From contig NC_134442.1 of the NCBI RefSeq assembly GCF_030867145.1, positions 1,565,001 to 1,629,000 of the forward strand: a DNA stretch of 64,000 nt, in the 5' to 3' direction. The notes beneath the pieces are model-generated. The model had not been told where the DNA came from, did no database searches, and saw nothing but the letters and a program-made list of their open reading frames with translations. The position numbers and the translations under genes were made by a program. Positions 12,683 to 26,104 of the stretch are shown one piece after another; position 1 is the stretch's first letter; every line of letters starts with the position of its first letter. Source of the DNA: Opisthocomus hoazin. Its lineage: Eukaryota > Chordata > Aves > Opisthocomiformes > Opisthocomidae.

Positions 12683-15667
12683 CATAGAATCACAGAATCA
12701 CAGATGGTAGAGTTTGGAAGGGACCTCTGTGGGTCATCTAGTCCAACCCCCCTGCCCAAGCAGGGTCACCTACTATAGGCTGTAGAGGACCTTGTTCAGG
12801 CGGGTCTTGAATATCTCCGAGAAGGAGACTGCACAACCTCCCTGGGTAGCCTGTTCCAGTGCTCTGTCACCCTCAGAGGGAAGAAGTTCTTCCTCATGTT
12901 CAGACAGAACTTCCTGTGCTTCAGTTTGTGCCCGTTGCCCCTTGTCCTGTCACTGGGCACTACTGAAAAGATCTTGGCCCCATCCTACTGACACCCACCC
13001 TGCAGATATTTGTAAGTATATATTAGGTGCCCTCGCAGCCTTCTCTCTTCAGGCTGAACAAGCCCAGCTCCCTTAGCCTCTCCTTATAGGAGAGATGTTC
13101 CAGTCCCCTCACCATCCTCGTAGCCCTTCGCTGGACTCTCTCCAGTAGCTCTTCATCTTACTTGAACTGGGGAGCCCAGAACTGAACACAGTTCCAGATG
13201 GGGCCTCACCAGGGCAGTGTGAAGGGGAAGAAAATCCTCCCTCGACCTGCTGGCCACACTCCTCCTAATGCATCCCAGGATCCCATTAGCTTTCTTGGCA
13301 GCCATGGCATACTGCTTGCTCATGGTTAACCTGTCGTTCACCAGGACAACCAGATCCCTCTCCGCACAGCTGCTCTCCAGCAGGTCCACTCCAAGCCTGT
13401 ACTGATGCATGGGGTTGTTCCTCCCCAGGAGCAGGACTCTGCATTTGCCTTTGTTGAACCGCATCAGGTTCCTCTCTGCCCAACTTTCCAGCCTATCCAG
13501 GTCACGCTGAATGGCAGCACAGCCTTCTGGTGTATATACCACACCTCCCAGTTTGGTGTCATCAGCAAATATGCTGAGGGTACATTCAAACTCTTCATCC
13601 AGGTCGTTGATGAAGAAGTGAAACAAGACTGGGCCTAGTACTGACCCCTGAGGGACACCACTAGTTACCGGTCTCCAACTAGACTCAGCGCCGCTGACTA
13701 CAACCCTCTGAGTTCTGCCATTCAGACAGTTCTCAATCCACTTCACCAACCACTCATCTAGCCCACACTTCCTGAGCTTCCCTAGGAGGATATTATGGGA
13801 GACTGTGTCGAAAGCCTTGCTGAAGTCAAGGTAGAAAACATCCACGGCTCTAACTTCATCTAGCCAGCCAGTCATGCCATCGTAGAAAGCTATCAGATTA
13901 GTCAGGCATGATTTCCCCTTGGTGAAGCCATGCTGACTACTCCTGATAACCTTCTTTTCCTCCACTTGCTTGATGATGGCCTCCAGGATAAGCTGCTCCA
14001 TCACCTTTCCCGGGATGGAGGTGAGGCTGACCGGCCTGTAGTTCCCTGGGTCCTGCTTCTTGTCCTTTTAGAAGATTGGAGTGACATTGGCCTTCCTCCA
14101 GTCCTCGGGCACCTCTCCTGTCCTCCAGGACCTCTCAAAGATGATGGAGAGTGGCTCAGCAATGACATCTGCCAGCTCCCTCAGCACTTGTGGGTGCATT
14201 CCATTGGGGCCCATGGATTTGTGGGTATCCAGATTGTTTAATCGATCCCTCACACAGTCCTCCTCAACCAAGGGAAAGTCGTCCTCTCTCTAGGTTTCTT
14301 CTCTTACCTCCAGGGCCTGGGATTCTTGAGGGCCTGCCTTGACACTGAAGACTGAAGCAAAGAAGGCATTCAGTAGCTCTGCCTTCTCTGCATCCTCTGT
14401 CACCAGGACACCCACCTCATTCAGCAGCGGCCCCACATTGTCCCTAGCCTTTCTTTTGCTGCTGATGTACTTGAAGAAGCCCTTCTTGTTGTTTTTGACA
14501 TCCCTTGCCAGCTCCAATTCCAAGTGGGTCTTGGCCTTCCTCGTCACATCCCTGCACGCTCTCACCACGTTTTTGTACTCTTCCCAAGTGGCCTGCCCCT
14601 CTTTCCACATTCCACGGACCTTTCTCTTCCACCTGATCTCCACTAGAATCTCCTTGTTCAACCATGCAGGTCTCCTTCCTCCTTTGTTATACTTCTTTCT
14701 CAGGGGGATGCACCGCTCCTGAGCGTGGAGGAAGTGACATTTAAACAGCGACCAGCACTCTTGGACCTTCCTGCCTTCGAAAGCCCTGGCCCATGCGATT
14801 CTTCCCAGTAGCTCCCTGAAGACGCCAAAGTTAGCCTTTCTGAGGTCCAAGGTTTTGATCCTGCTTATCGCCCTGCTTCCTCCATGCAGGATTCTGAACT
14901 CGACCATTCCATGGTCACTGCAGCTGAGTCTACCTCCGACCTTCACAGCCTCCACCAGTCCCTCCTTGTTTCTTAATACAAGGTCCAGCAGAGTGCCTTT
15001 CCTTGTGGGTTCCTTCACCACTTGCGTCAGAAAGTTATCATCAATGCTCTGTAGGAACCTCCTGGATTGTGCCTGCCTAGCTGTATGGTCTTCCCAGCTG
15101 ATGTCAGGGTGGTTGAAGTCCCCATGAGAACCAGGGCCTGTGATTTTGAGGCTGCTTGTAGCTGCCTGTAGAAAGCCTCATCAATTTCCTTCTCCTGGTC
15201 AGGTGGCACTGTAATGTCACCCGTGTGAGACTGTCCCTTAATTCTTACCCACAAGCTCTCAACTCGTTCCTCATTTGCCCCCAGGCCAACCTCAACGCAC
15301 TCCAGTTGCTCCCTCACATATAGAGGAACTCCACCACCTCTCCTTGTTGGCCTGTCTTTCCTAAAGAGTCGCTAGCCATCCATGACAGCATGCCAGTCAT
15401 GCGAGTTGTCCGACCACATTTCTGTGATGGCGACCAAGTCATAGCCGTCCTGCTGTATAATGGCTTCCAGCTCCTCCTGTTTTTGCCCATGCTACGTGCG
15501 TTGGTATAGACACACTTGAGCTGGGCAGCAAATCTCACCCCTGACCCTGGCACGCCAAACCTGGGCTCTTCCCTAGTGAGCTGGGTGATGTCCCCTTCCC
15601 CCTTTGAACCTCGTTTAAAGCCCTCTCAATGAGCCCCGCCAGCTCTGTTTAAAGCCCTCTCAATAAT
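12683..15667 (-). mobile_element. CR1 LINE copy 3
   Basis: Same structure as copy 2, 2985 bp. The RT core frame is 13153-14004; finger frames are 14068-14271 and 14290-15021; EN remnants start at 15027. It shares the Tyr-to-stop change (near 14290) with copies 2 and 8 and lacks the 347-bp deletion. Confidence 0.96.
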
Positions 15668-16537
15668 CCCCACAGCCTGTCCGACCTTCTTCTTGAGAGC
15701 CATTCCACATTCTTTTCTGTGTGGCCCCGCTCTGTACCTGCTAGAGGGGTGGGTCTAGCGGCCTGGCTGCTGGCGATGGCAGAAGGGAACACAGGTCATA
15801 GGGACCCCGCAGTTGGAAAGACCGAGTGTCTCGGGCCAGCTCCTGGTGGGAGCGCTGTGTGCGTGCGCAGTGCACTAGCGAACCTGAAGCTGGCCTAGCT
15901 CTCGAGCAAGAGGACAGAGACCTTTTCAGTCCCGTGGGTGGCATGTGGCTGCAGCCTACCTGACTGATCAGCCCCAGCATTCACAGACCTTACAAGAGGA
16001 CCAGGCCTGCCAACCACCGGCCACATCTCCACCTGCTGGAGTCAGGAAGGACTTGGAGGTGCTTGACCACGCATACCCCGAGCTGCTTCCCACCTAGGCA
16101 CGTCCCCTCTGCACTACCTGTTTGGGGGCTGTGGTGATTAGGGACAGGGCTCAGCCAAACAAGCAAAGCTGTCTCTGCCAGAGTGCTCTCCCCAGAATGA
16201 CCCCAGCTCTTCCTTCACATATTGCTGAAATGTGCCCACCTCTCACACCATTCCCTCTTAACCACCTGCAAAAATCTGCTGCTGGCATCACAGAGTATCC
16301 ACAGAAGACAAGTGACGTTCTCCAAGGCCACCTTCTGCCTGCTCTAAGCAGATATCGAGCACCACCTTCAGGTCAATTTTTGAAAACCAAAGCAGCGTGG
16401 AGTGCGGTTTGTTTGGGGACGTCTTCTAGTGCCTATGAAGCCATGCTGCTTCCAATTGCACGTCTGTGGCCATGCATAGCAGGCAGTGCGACTGCCCGCA
16501 CCAGTGTTGGCCCAGAAGAGCAATGTAGCTGGTAGAC
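15668..16537. repeat. Module A, copy 3
   Basis: Follows CR1 copy 3. It shares the AAATGTG variant with copy 2 and has a private TGGCCATGCATAG reading near 16470. Confidence 0.92.
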
Positions 16538-17990
16538 CCTCAGTCTCAACCTGCCATCTGTTTCACCTCCGTTTCTGTCTTGTCTCCTGTCTCTCAGTGC
16601 TCTTCCCTCTGCCAGGCACTCTTCCCAGTCACTCCATCACCTGCCAGTGCCTTTCGCTGTTCTCGTGTTTCGATGGCAGGTGGTACCTTGAAAGCACTGT
16701 CCCAGCCATGGGACCTGCACCTATTTCTCTCCTTTCGCCTCTTTGTGCTCTGGCTGCGTGACACTTTCTTTGACCTCAGAGGCCCTTTGTGCCTGGCTCT
16801 CTCCTGCTGCTAAAGCCTGTTCCTGCAAGAGAAGAGGCAATTAGTTGGTGTCTCCTCCCTGCTATCTCACCTGCATCTCCCTGGCCTGGGCAGCTGGTGG
16901 GAACTGTCACCATCAGCCCCAGCTGTCCTAGAAGTCCTCTCCTGGCTCTGGGTGTGCTTGGCATCGAACGTGGTTCCTGAAGGAGAAGAGCAAAACTCCA
17001 AGTAACTCCTGGGCACCAACCTGCTGGGAGAGCTCATTTGAAGGCAGGTTGGCAGCAAGCCCCAAGGCTGCTCCAGGGGTGCTCCCTGTCCCGAGCTCAG
17101 CCACAGGTCCCACACCCGGCTCTCTTGTTACCAAGAGGGATTTGCTTGCATTTTCCTTTTCTTGTAATTCGTGCGTGGGTGCTGGGAAAAGAGGCAGCAG
17201 AAGGACGCACTGGCTAAAACGCCCCTCTTACTGCCAGCCATAAAGCTGCCTCTCGCCTGGGAGCACGAGAAGGACCCCGTGTTACCACTCTCCATTCCTT
17301 ACAGGCAGTCTGAAGACTATTCACATATTCATTTTCATACACCACCAAAGTTTTAGCCTCATGTCCCAGCAGTTTGTTTAGAAAAACGTACAATTTAAAA
17401 ACGTTTTAGAATATCAAGACACCATCTGAAGTCTCCAGCGATGTCTGAAATGTTTTGAGTTGGCTTTGTCCTGTTTCCTTAGATGCTGAAATATAAGTTA
17501 GAACAGCACCACACTCGATCACTTCTCTTTTTTTCACATGTCACACAGTGGAATAGAGATGAGAGATCTCCCAGGGAAGTGACAAAAAAGCGGGCCCTGA
17601 GCTGGAAGCCACGTGTAGCTGTGTCAGCATGGCACTGTGCTCAGAGCTAAAATCAGTACAATACATAGGCAACCAAGCAGCTCTTTCTGCAAGGTACAAT
17701 TCCATGTCATACTGACAGAAGTAGATCGTGAGAGTGCCTTGCAATTCTTAAAATGCACAATATTGCATGGCATAGACATGTCTGTTGTCTTTGCCTGCAG
17801 CAGAAGGCTGGAGTGGAAGGAAGACACAGAGGGGACTCCTCACAGAGTCAACATGGAATGAGTAAGAAGAGGGGAAAAAAAGTCCCAGAAGCAAAGGTCA
17901 AACACATCACCAAGGCATTAAGCTTATTAGCTTGCGGTGCGGTACAGACTGCTTGTTTTCTTTAATAACACTTGATTTTGATTGTGATAA
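16538..17990. repeat. Module B, copy 3
   Basis: Carries the AACGCCCCTC form of copy 1 although it neighbours units with the other form, which adds to the mosaic pattern among units. Confidence 0.8.
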
Positions 17991-18982
17991 ACCACAATAC
18001 AAACCAAAACACCATACAGCAGTCAATGCAATAAAAAATACAGTACGTACAATAAACGCAACGCCAGGCCCTGCAATACATACCATGCAACTCAACACAT
18101 ACGATACGTACAATACAACACATGCATTGCAATAATGCCGTAGCATGACATACAACACAATATAGGATACAACACCAGCACCACAACACAACACGCACAG
18201 CACATACAATAGAAAATACAACACACGCATCACATACAACACATGCTACAGCATACACTGTGTACTGCATACAGTCAAATGCATACAGTACTAAAGACAA
18301 TACAAACCAAAATACAATGCCTACAACACAAACACAGGATATAGACAAGGCAATCTACGCCGCACCATACAACACCGTATCATCCAATACCATACAACAC
18401 ACAGTAGGCACCACACGATAAACAATACAATACCGACACAGCATGCAGTACATACAATGCCTGCATACAGTACAGTGCATACCCTAACCTTCATCAAATA
18501 GAATACAATAGATACAGTGCAGAACATAAAATACAATACACCATATACCATACGTGACAGACAATGCAATGCATACTAGACAATACAAATCCCAGTAGTC
18601 GAGAAAATACAGTACAAGAAACACCATTCCATATATTCTGTACAAAATAATACATAAAATACCTACAATAACATCAATGCCTTACTGTACAATACATTAA
18701 AGAGAACACGTAAAATACATTATGACACATAAAATACATAAAATGCAATACAAAATGCAGTGTAACATTATACCATACAATACCATACCATACAATAGAT
18801 AACATACAGTACAATATAATACAAACTACAATACAAAGAATACAATAAAAACCAGCAGACCATACCATAGAATACAATAAACCCCATACTGTATATACCA
18901 TACAGCACATGCAATACTTACGAAAAATAAATACCATGCCATGCAATAGAATACATACAGAAAATGCCATACCATAAAATAA
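17991..18982. repeat. ATACA-type satellite, copy 3
   Basis: Shares CATTGCAATAATG with copy 2. It also has CAATAACATCAATGCC near 18667, shared with copies 4 and 5. Confidence 0.9.
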
Positions 18983-19567
18983 AGCGCAAAATTCACTCAG
19001 CCTTCTCTCCCTAGACTCAGCTTTGTGCCTGTGGATGGAGGCTGCCCATGCTTCACAGACTCCCATGCCCCATGGGCCAAGTGCCCACCCCTCCTCTGCC
19101 ACTCCTTGGTACACTTCATGCTTCACACTTCTGATCTTCAGAGCACTGCACCAATATTAACTAATCTTCTCTCAAATTTCTTTTACCTTCTTCCACATAC
19201 GCTTCCTGAGTTGTTGCCTCATGAAGATGTCTTTGGCCTGCTCTTGTCCCTGAATTGTTATTTTGTTACTTTGAATTTGATATGTTATATAATCTGTGGG
19301 GTTGATCCCGGGGTTTGATTTATCTTGAAGATCTCAAAATGCAATCCAGCCTTACAATCGATCTATAACAAATGAAGGACTATCTTGACATTGCAATAAT
19401 AGATAAAACAGACTGTCTGAAAGAGGCTTGTGTGCAGCTTGGGTATTTGAGAGGACTAGACTGAAGAAATTCAGAACTGTCATAACATGACTGCACTAAC
19501 TTTTCCGGTAATTGTCTGAACCAGTATCAACTAAATTTTGAAAAAAAAAAGCATGTTGGAGGTTGAT
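18983..19567. repeat. Spacer C, copy 3
   Basis: Nothing recognised. It reads CTTCCTGAGTTG where copies 1 and 2 read CTTCCTGTGTTG; this form is kept in copies 4-7. Confidence 0.75.
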
Positions 19568-22205
19568 CATAGAATCACAGAATCACAGATGGTAGAGGTT
19601 GGAAGGGACCTCTGTGGGTCATCTAGTCCAACCCCCCTGCCCAAGCAGGGTCACCTACTATAGGCTGTAGAGGACCTTGTTCAGGCGGGTCTTGAATATC
19701 TCCGAGAAGGAGACTCCACAACCTCCCTGGGCAGCCTGTTCCAGTGCTCTGTCACCCTCAGAGGGAAGAAGTTCTTCCTCATGTTCAGACGGAACTTCCT
19801 GTGCTTCAGTTTGTGCCCGTTGCCCCTTGTCCTGTCACTGGGCACTACTGAAAAGAGCTTGGCCCCATCCTACTGACACCCACCCTGCAGATATTTGTAA
19901 GTATATATTAGGTGCCCTCGCAGCCTTCTCTCTTCAGGCTGAGCAAGCCCAGCTCCCTTAGCCTCTCCTTATAGGAGAGATGTTCCAGTCCCCTCACCAT
20001 CCTCGTAGCCCTTCGCTGGACTCTCTCCAGTAGCTCTTCATCTTACTTGAACTGGGGAGCCCAGAACTGAACACAGTTCCAGATGGGGCCTCACCAGGGC
20101 AGTGTGAAGGGGAAGAAAATCCTCCCTCGACCTGCTGGCCACACTCCTCCTAATGCATCCCAGGATCCCATTAGCTTTCTTGGCAGCCATGGCATACTGC
20201 TTGCTCATGGTTAACCTGTCGTTCACCAGGACAACCAGATCCCTCTCCGCACAGCTGCTCTCCAGCAGGTCCACTCCAAGCCTGTACTGATGCATGGGGT
20301 TGTTCCTCCCCAGGAGCAGGACTCTGCATTTGCCTTTGTTGAACCGCATCAGGTTCCTCTCTGCCCAACTTTCCAGCCTATCCAGGTCACGCTGAATGGC
20401 AGCACAGCCTTCTGGTGTATATACCACACCTCCCAGTTTGGTGTCATCAGCAAATATGCTGAGGGTACATTCAAACTCTTCATCCAGGTCGTTGATGAAG
20501 AAGTGAAACAAGACTGGGCCTAGTACTGACCCCTGAGGGACACCACTAGTTACCGGTCTCCAACTAGACTCAGCGCCGCTGACTACAACCCTCTGAGTTC
20601 TGCCATTCAGACAGTTCTCAATCCACTTCACCAACCACTCATCTAGCCCACACTTCCTGAGCTTCCCTAGGAGGATATTATGGGAGACTGTGTCGAAAGC
20701 CTTGCTGAAGTCAAGGTAGAAAACATCCACGGCTCTAACTTCATCTAGCCAGCCAGTCATGCCATCGTAGAAAGCTATCAGATTAGTCAGGCATGATTTC
20801 CCCTTGGTGAAGCCATGCTGACTACTCCTGATAACCTTCTTTTCCTCCACTTGCTTGATGATGGCCTCCAGGATAAGCTGCTCCATCACCTTTCCCGGGA
20901 TGGAGGTGAGGCTGACCGGCCTGTAGTTCCCTGGGTCCTCCTTCTTGTCCTTTTAGAAGATTGGAGTGACATTGGCCTTTCTCCAGTCCTCGGGCACCTC
21001 TCCTGTCCTCCAGGACCTCTCAAAGATGATGGAGAGTGGCTCAGCAATGACATCTGCCAGCTCCCTCAGCACTTGTGGGTGCATTCCATTGGGGCCCATG
21101 GATTTGTGGGTATCCAGATTGTTTAATCGATCCCTCACACAGTCCTCCTCAACCAAGGGAAAGTCGTCCTCTCTGTAGGTTTCTTCTCTTACCTCCAGGG
21201 CCTGGGATTCTTGAGGGCCTGCCTTGACACTGAAGACTGAAGCAAAGAAGGCATTCAGTAGCTCTGCCTTCTCTGCATCCTCTGTCACCAGGACACGCAC
21301 CTCATTCAGCAGCGGCCCCACATTGTCCCTAGCCTTTCTTTTGCTGCTGATGTACTTGAAGAAGCCCTTCTTGTTGTTTTTGACATCCCTTGCCAGCTCC
21401 AATTCCAAGTGGGTCTTGGCCTTTCTCGTCACATCCCTGCACGCTCTCACCACGTTTTTGTACTCTTCCCAAGTGGCCTGCCCCTCTTTCCACATTCCAC
21501 GGACCTTTCTCTTCCACCTGATCTCCACTAGAATCTCCTTGTTCAACCATGCAGGTCTCCTTCCTCCTTTGTTATACTTCTTTCTCAGGGGGATGCACCG
21601 CTCCTGAGCGTGGAGGAAGTGACATTAAAACAGCGACCAGCACTCTTGGACCTTCCTGCCTTCGAAAGCCCTGGCCCATGCGATTCTTCCCAGTAGCTCC
21701 CTGAAGACGCCAAAGTTAGCCTTTCTGAGGTCCAAGGTTTTGATCCTGTTTATCGCCCTGCTTCCTCCATGCAGGATTCTGAACTCGACCATTCCATGGT
21801 CACTGCAGCTGAGTCTACCTCCGACCTTCACAGCCTCCACCAGTCCCTTCTTGTTTCTTAATACAAGGTCCAGCAGAGTGCCTTTCCTTGTGGGTTCCTT
21901 CACCACTTGCGTCAGAAAGTTATCATCGATGCTCTATAGGAACCTCCTGGATTGTGCCTGCCTAGCTGTATGGTCTTCCCAGCTAATGTCAGGGTGGTTG
22001 AAGTCCCCATGAGAACCAGGGCCTGTGATTTTGAGGCTGCTTGTAGCTGCCTGTAGAAAGCCTCATCAAATCTCACCCCTGACCCTGGCACGCCAAACCT
22101 GGGCTCTTCCCTAGTGAGCTGGGTGATGTCCCCTTCCCCCTTTGAACCTCGTTTAAAGCCCTCTCAATGAGCCCCGCCAGCTCTGTTTAAAGCCCTCTCA
22201 ATAAT
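19568..22205 (-). mobile_element. CR1 LINE copy 4 with 347-bp EN deletion
   Basis: The RT core frame is 20038-20889 and the finger frame is 20953-21546. A Lys-to-stop change near 21626 separates this from the frame at 21625-21906. A 347-bp deletion in the endonuclease region has its junction at about 22068. It corresponds to 1415-1761 of copy 1 and is flanked by a 3-bp CAA microhomology. The Tyr codon that is a stop in copies 2, 3 and 8 is intact here. Confidence 0.96.
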
Positions 22206-23075
22206 CCCCACAGCTTGTCCGACCTTCTTCTTGAGAGCCATTCCACATCCTTTTCTGTGTGGCCCCGCTCTGTACCTGCTAGAGGGGTGGGTCTAGCGGC
22301 CTGGCTGCTGGCGATGGCAGAAGGGAACACAGGTCATAGGGACCCCGCAGTTGGAAAGACCGAGTGTCTCGGGCCAGCTCCTGGTGGGAGCGCTGTGTGC
22401 GTGCGCAGTGCACTAGCGAACCTGAAGCTGGCCTAGCTCTCAAGCAAGAGGACAGAGACCTTTTCAGTCCCGTGGGTGGCATGTGGCTGCAACCTACCTG
22501 ACTGATCAGCCCCAGCTTTCACAGACCTTACAAGAGGACCAGGCCTGCCAACCACCGGCCACATCTCCACCTGCTGGAGTCAGGAAGGACTTGGAGGTGC
22601 TTGACCACGCATACCCCGAGCTGCTTCCCACCTAGGCACGTCCCCTCTGCACTACCTGTTTGGGGGCTGTGGTGATTAGGGACAGGGCTCAGCCAAACAA
22701 GCAAAGCTGTCTCTGCCAGAGTGCTCTCCCCAGAATGACCCCAGCTCTTCCTTCACATATTGCTGAAGTGTGCCCACCTCTCACACCATTCCCTCTTAAC
22801 CACCTGCAAAAATCTGCTGCTGGCATCACAGAGTATCCACAGAAGACAAGTGACGTTCTCCAAGGCCACCTTCTGCCTGCTCTAAGCAGATATCGGGCAC
22901 CACCTTCAGGTCAATTTTTGAAAACCAAAGCAGCGTGGAGTGCGGTTTGTTTGGGGACGTCTTCTAGTGCCTATGAAGCCATGCTGCTTCCAATTGCACG
23001 TCTGTGGCCACGCATAGCAGGCAGTGCGACTGCCCGCACCAGTGTTGGCCCAGAAGAGCAATGTAGCTGGTAGAC
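22206..23075. repeat. Module A, copy 4
   Basis: Follows CR1 copy 4. It reads CACAGCTTGTCC at its start and CCCAGCTTTCACAG inside, both shared with copies 5-7. Confidence 0.92.
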
Positions 23076-24527
23076 CTTCAGTCTCAACCTGCCATCTGGT
23101 TCACCTCCGTTTCTGTCTTGTCTCCTGTCTCTCAGTGCTCTTCCCTCTGCCAGGCACTCTTCCCAGTCACTCCATCACCTGCCAGTGCCTTTCGCTGTTC
23201 TCGTGTTTCGATGGCAGGTGGTACCTTGAAAGCACTGTCCCAGCCATGGGACCTGCACCTATTTCTCTCCTTTCGCCTCTTTGTGCTCTGGCTGCGTGAC
23301 ACTTTCTTTGACCTCAGAGGCCCTTTGTGCCTGGCTCTCTCCTGCTGCTAAAGCCTGTTCCTGCAAGAGAAGAGGCAATTAGTTGGTGTCTCCTCCCTGC
23401 TATCTCACCTGCATCTCCCTGGCCTGGGCAGCTGGTGGGAACTGTCACCATCAGCCCCAGCTGTCCTAGAAGTCCTCTCCTGGCTCTGGGTGTGCTTGGC
23501 ATCGAACGTGGTTCCTGAAGGAGAAGAGCAAAACTCCAAGTAACTCCTGGGCACCAACCTGCTGGGAGAGCTCATTTGAAGGCAGGTTGGCAGCAAGCCC
23601 CAAGGCTGCTCCAGGGGTGCTCCCTGTCCCGAGCTCAGCCACAGGTCCCACACCCGGCTCTCTTGTTACCAAGAGGGATTTGCTTGCATTCTCCTTTTCT
23701 TGTAATTCGTGCGTGGGTGCTGGGAAAAGAGGCAGCAGAAGGACGCACTGGCTAAAACCCCTTCTTACTGCCAGCCATAAAGGTGCCTCTCACCTGGGAG
23801 CACGAGAAGGACCCCGTGTTACCACTCTCCATTCCTTACAGGCAGTCTGAAGACTATTCACATATTCATTTTCATACACCACCAAAGTTTTAGCCTCATG
23901 TCCCAGCAGTTTGTTTAGAAAAACGTACAATTTAAAAACGTTTTAGAATATCAAGACACCATCTGAAGTCTCCAGCGATGTCTGAAATGTTTTGAGTTGG
24001 CTTTGTCCTGTTTCCTTAGATGCTGAAATATAAGTTAGAACAGCACCACACTCGATCACTTCTCTTTTTTTCACATGTCACACAGTGGAATAGAGATGAG
24101 AGATCTCCCAGGGAAGTGACAAAAAAGCGGGCCCTGAGCTGGAAGCCACGTGTAGCTGTGTCAGCATGGCACTGTGCTCAGAGCTAAAATCAGTACAATA
24201 CATAGGCAACCAAGCAGCTCTTTCTGCAAGGTACAATTCCATGTCATACTGACAGAAGTAGATCGTGAGAGTGCCTTGCAATTCTTAAAATGCACAATAT
24301 TGCATGGCATAGACATGTCTGTTGTCTTTGCCTGCAGCAGAAGGCTGGAGTGGAAGGAAGACACAGAGGGGACTCCTCACAGAGTCAACATGGAATGAGT
24401 AAGAAGAGGGGAAAAAAAGTCCCAGAAGCAAAGGTCAAACACATCACCAAGGCATTAAGCTTATTAGCTTGCGGTGCGGTACAGACTGCTTGTTTTCTTT
24501 AATAACACTTGATTTTGATTGTGATAA
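23076..24527. repeat. Module B, copy 4
   Basis: Carries the AAACCCCTTCTTACTG form near 23755, shared with copies 5-7, and GCATTCTCCTTTTC where copies 1-3 read GCATTTTCCTTTTC. No gene seen. Confidence 0.8.
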
Positions 24528-25519
24528 ACCACAATACAAACCAAAACACCATACAGCAGTCAATGCAATAAAAAATACAGTACGTACAATAAACGCAACG
24601 CCAGGCCCTGCAATACATACCATGCAACTCAACACATACGATACGTACAATACAACACATGCATTACAATAATGCCGTAGCATGACATACAACACAATAT
24701 AGGATACAACACCAGCACCACAACACAACACGCACAGCACATACAATAGAAAATACAACACACGCATCACATACAACACATGCTACAGCATACACTGTGT
24801 ACTGCATACAGTCAAATGCATACAGTACTAAAGACAATACAAACCAAAATACAATGCCTACAACACAAACACAGGATATAGACAAGGCAATCTACGCCAC
24901 ACCATACAACACCGTATCATCCAATACCATACAACACACAGTAGGCACCACACGATAAACAATACAATACCGACACAGCATGCAGTACATACAATGCCTG
25001 CATACAGTACAGTGCATACCCTAACCTTCATCAAATAGAATACAATAGATACAGTGCAGAACATAAAATACAATACACCATATACCATACGTGACAGACA
25101 ATGCAATGCATACTAGACAATACAAATCCCAGTAGTCGAGAAAATACAGTACAAGAAACACCATTCCATATATTCTGTACAAAATAATACATAAAATACC
25201 TACAATAACATCAATGCCTTACTGTACAATACATTAAAGAGAACACGTAAAATACATTATGACACATAAAATACATAAAATGCAATACAAAATGCAGTGT
25301 AACATTATACCATACAATACCATACCATACAATAGATAACATACAGTACAATATAATACAAACTACAATACAAAGAATACAATAAAAACCAGCAGACCAT
25401 ACCATAGAATACAATAAACCCCATACTGTATATACCATACAGCACATGCAATACTTACGAAAAATAAATACCATGCCATGCAATAGAATACATACAGAAA
25501 ATGCCATACCATAAAATAA
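24528..25519. repeat. ATACA-type satellite, copy 4
   Basis: Reads CATTACAATAATG like copy 1 and AATAACATCAATG like copy 3. No internal rearrangement seen. Confidence 0.9.
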
Positions 25520-26104
25520 AGCGCAAAATTCACTCAGCCTTCTCTCCCTAGACTCAGCTTTGTGCCTGTGGATGGAGGCTGCCCATGCTTCACAGACTCC
25601 CATGCCCCATGGGCCAAGTGCCCACCCCTCCTCTGCCACTCCTTGGTACACTTCATGCTTCACACTTCTGATCTTCAGAGCACTGCACCAATATTAACTA
25701 ATCTTCTCTCAAATTTCTTTTACCTTCTTCCACATACGCTTCCTGAGTTGTTGCCTCATGAAGATGTCTTTGGCCTGCTCTTGTCCCTGAATTGTTATTT
25801 TGTTACTTTGAATTTGATATGTTATATAATCTGTGGGGTTGATCCCGGGGTTTGATTTATCTTGAAGATCTCAAAATGCAATCCAGCCTTACAATCGATC
25901 TATAACAAATGAAGGACTATCTTGACATTGCAATAATAGATAAAACAGACTGTCTGAAAGAGGCTTGTGTGCAGCTTGGGTATTTGAGAGGACTAGACTG
26001 AAGAAATTCAGAACTGTCATAACATGACTGCACTAACTTTTCCGGTAATTGTCTGAACCAGTATCAACTAAATTTTGAAAAAACAAAGCATGTTGGAGGT
26101 TGAT
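25520..26104. repeat. Spacer C, copy 4
   Basis: Nothing recognised. The A-run is interrupted by a C (GAAAAAACAAAGC), a change shared with copies 5-7. Confidence 0.75.
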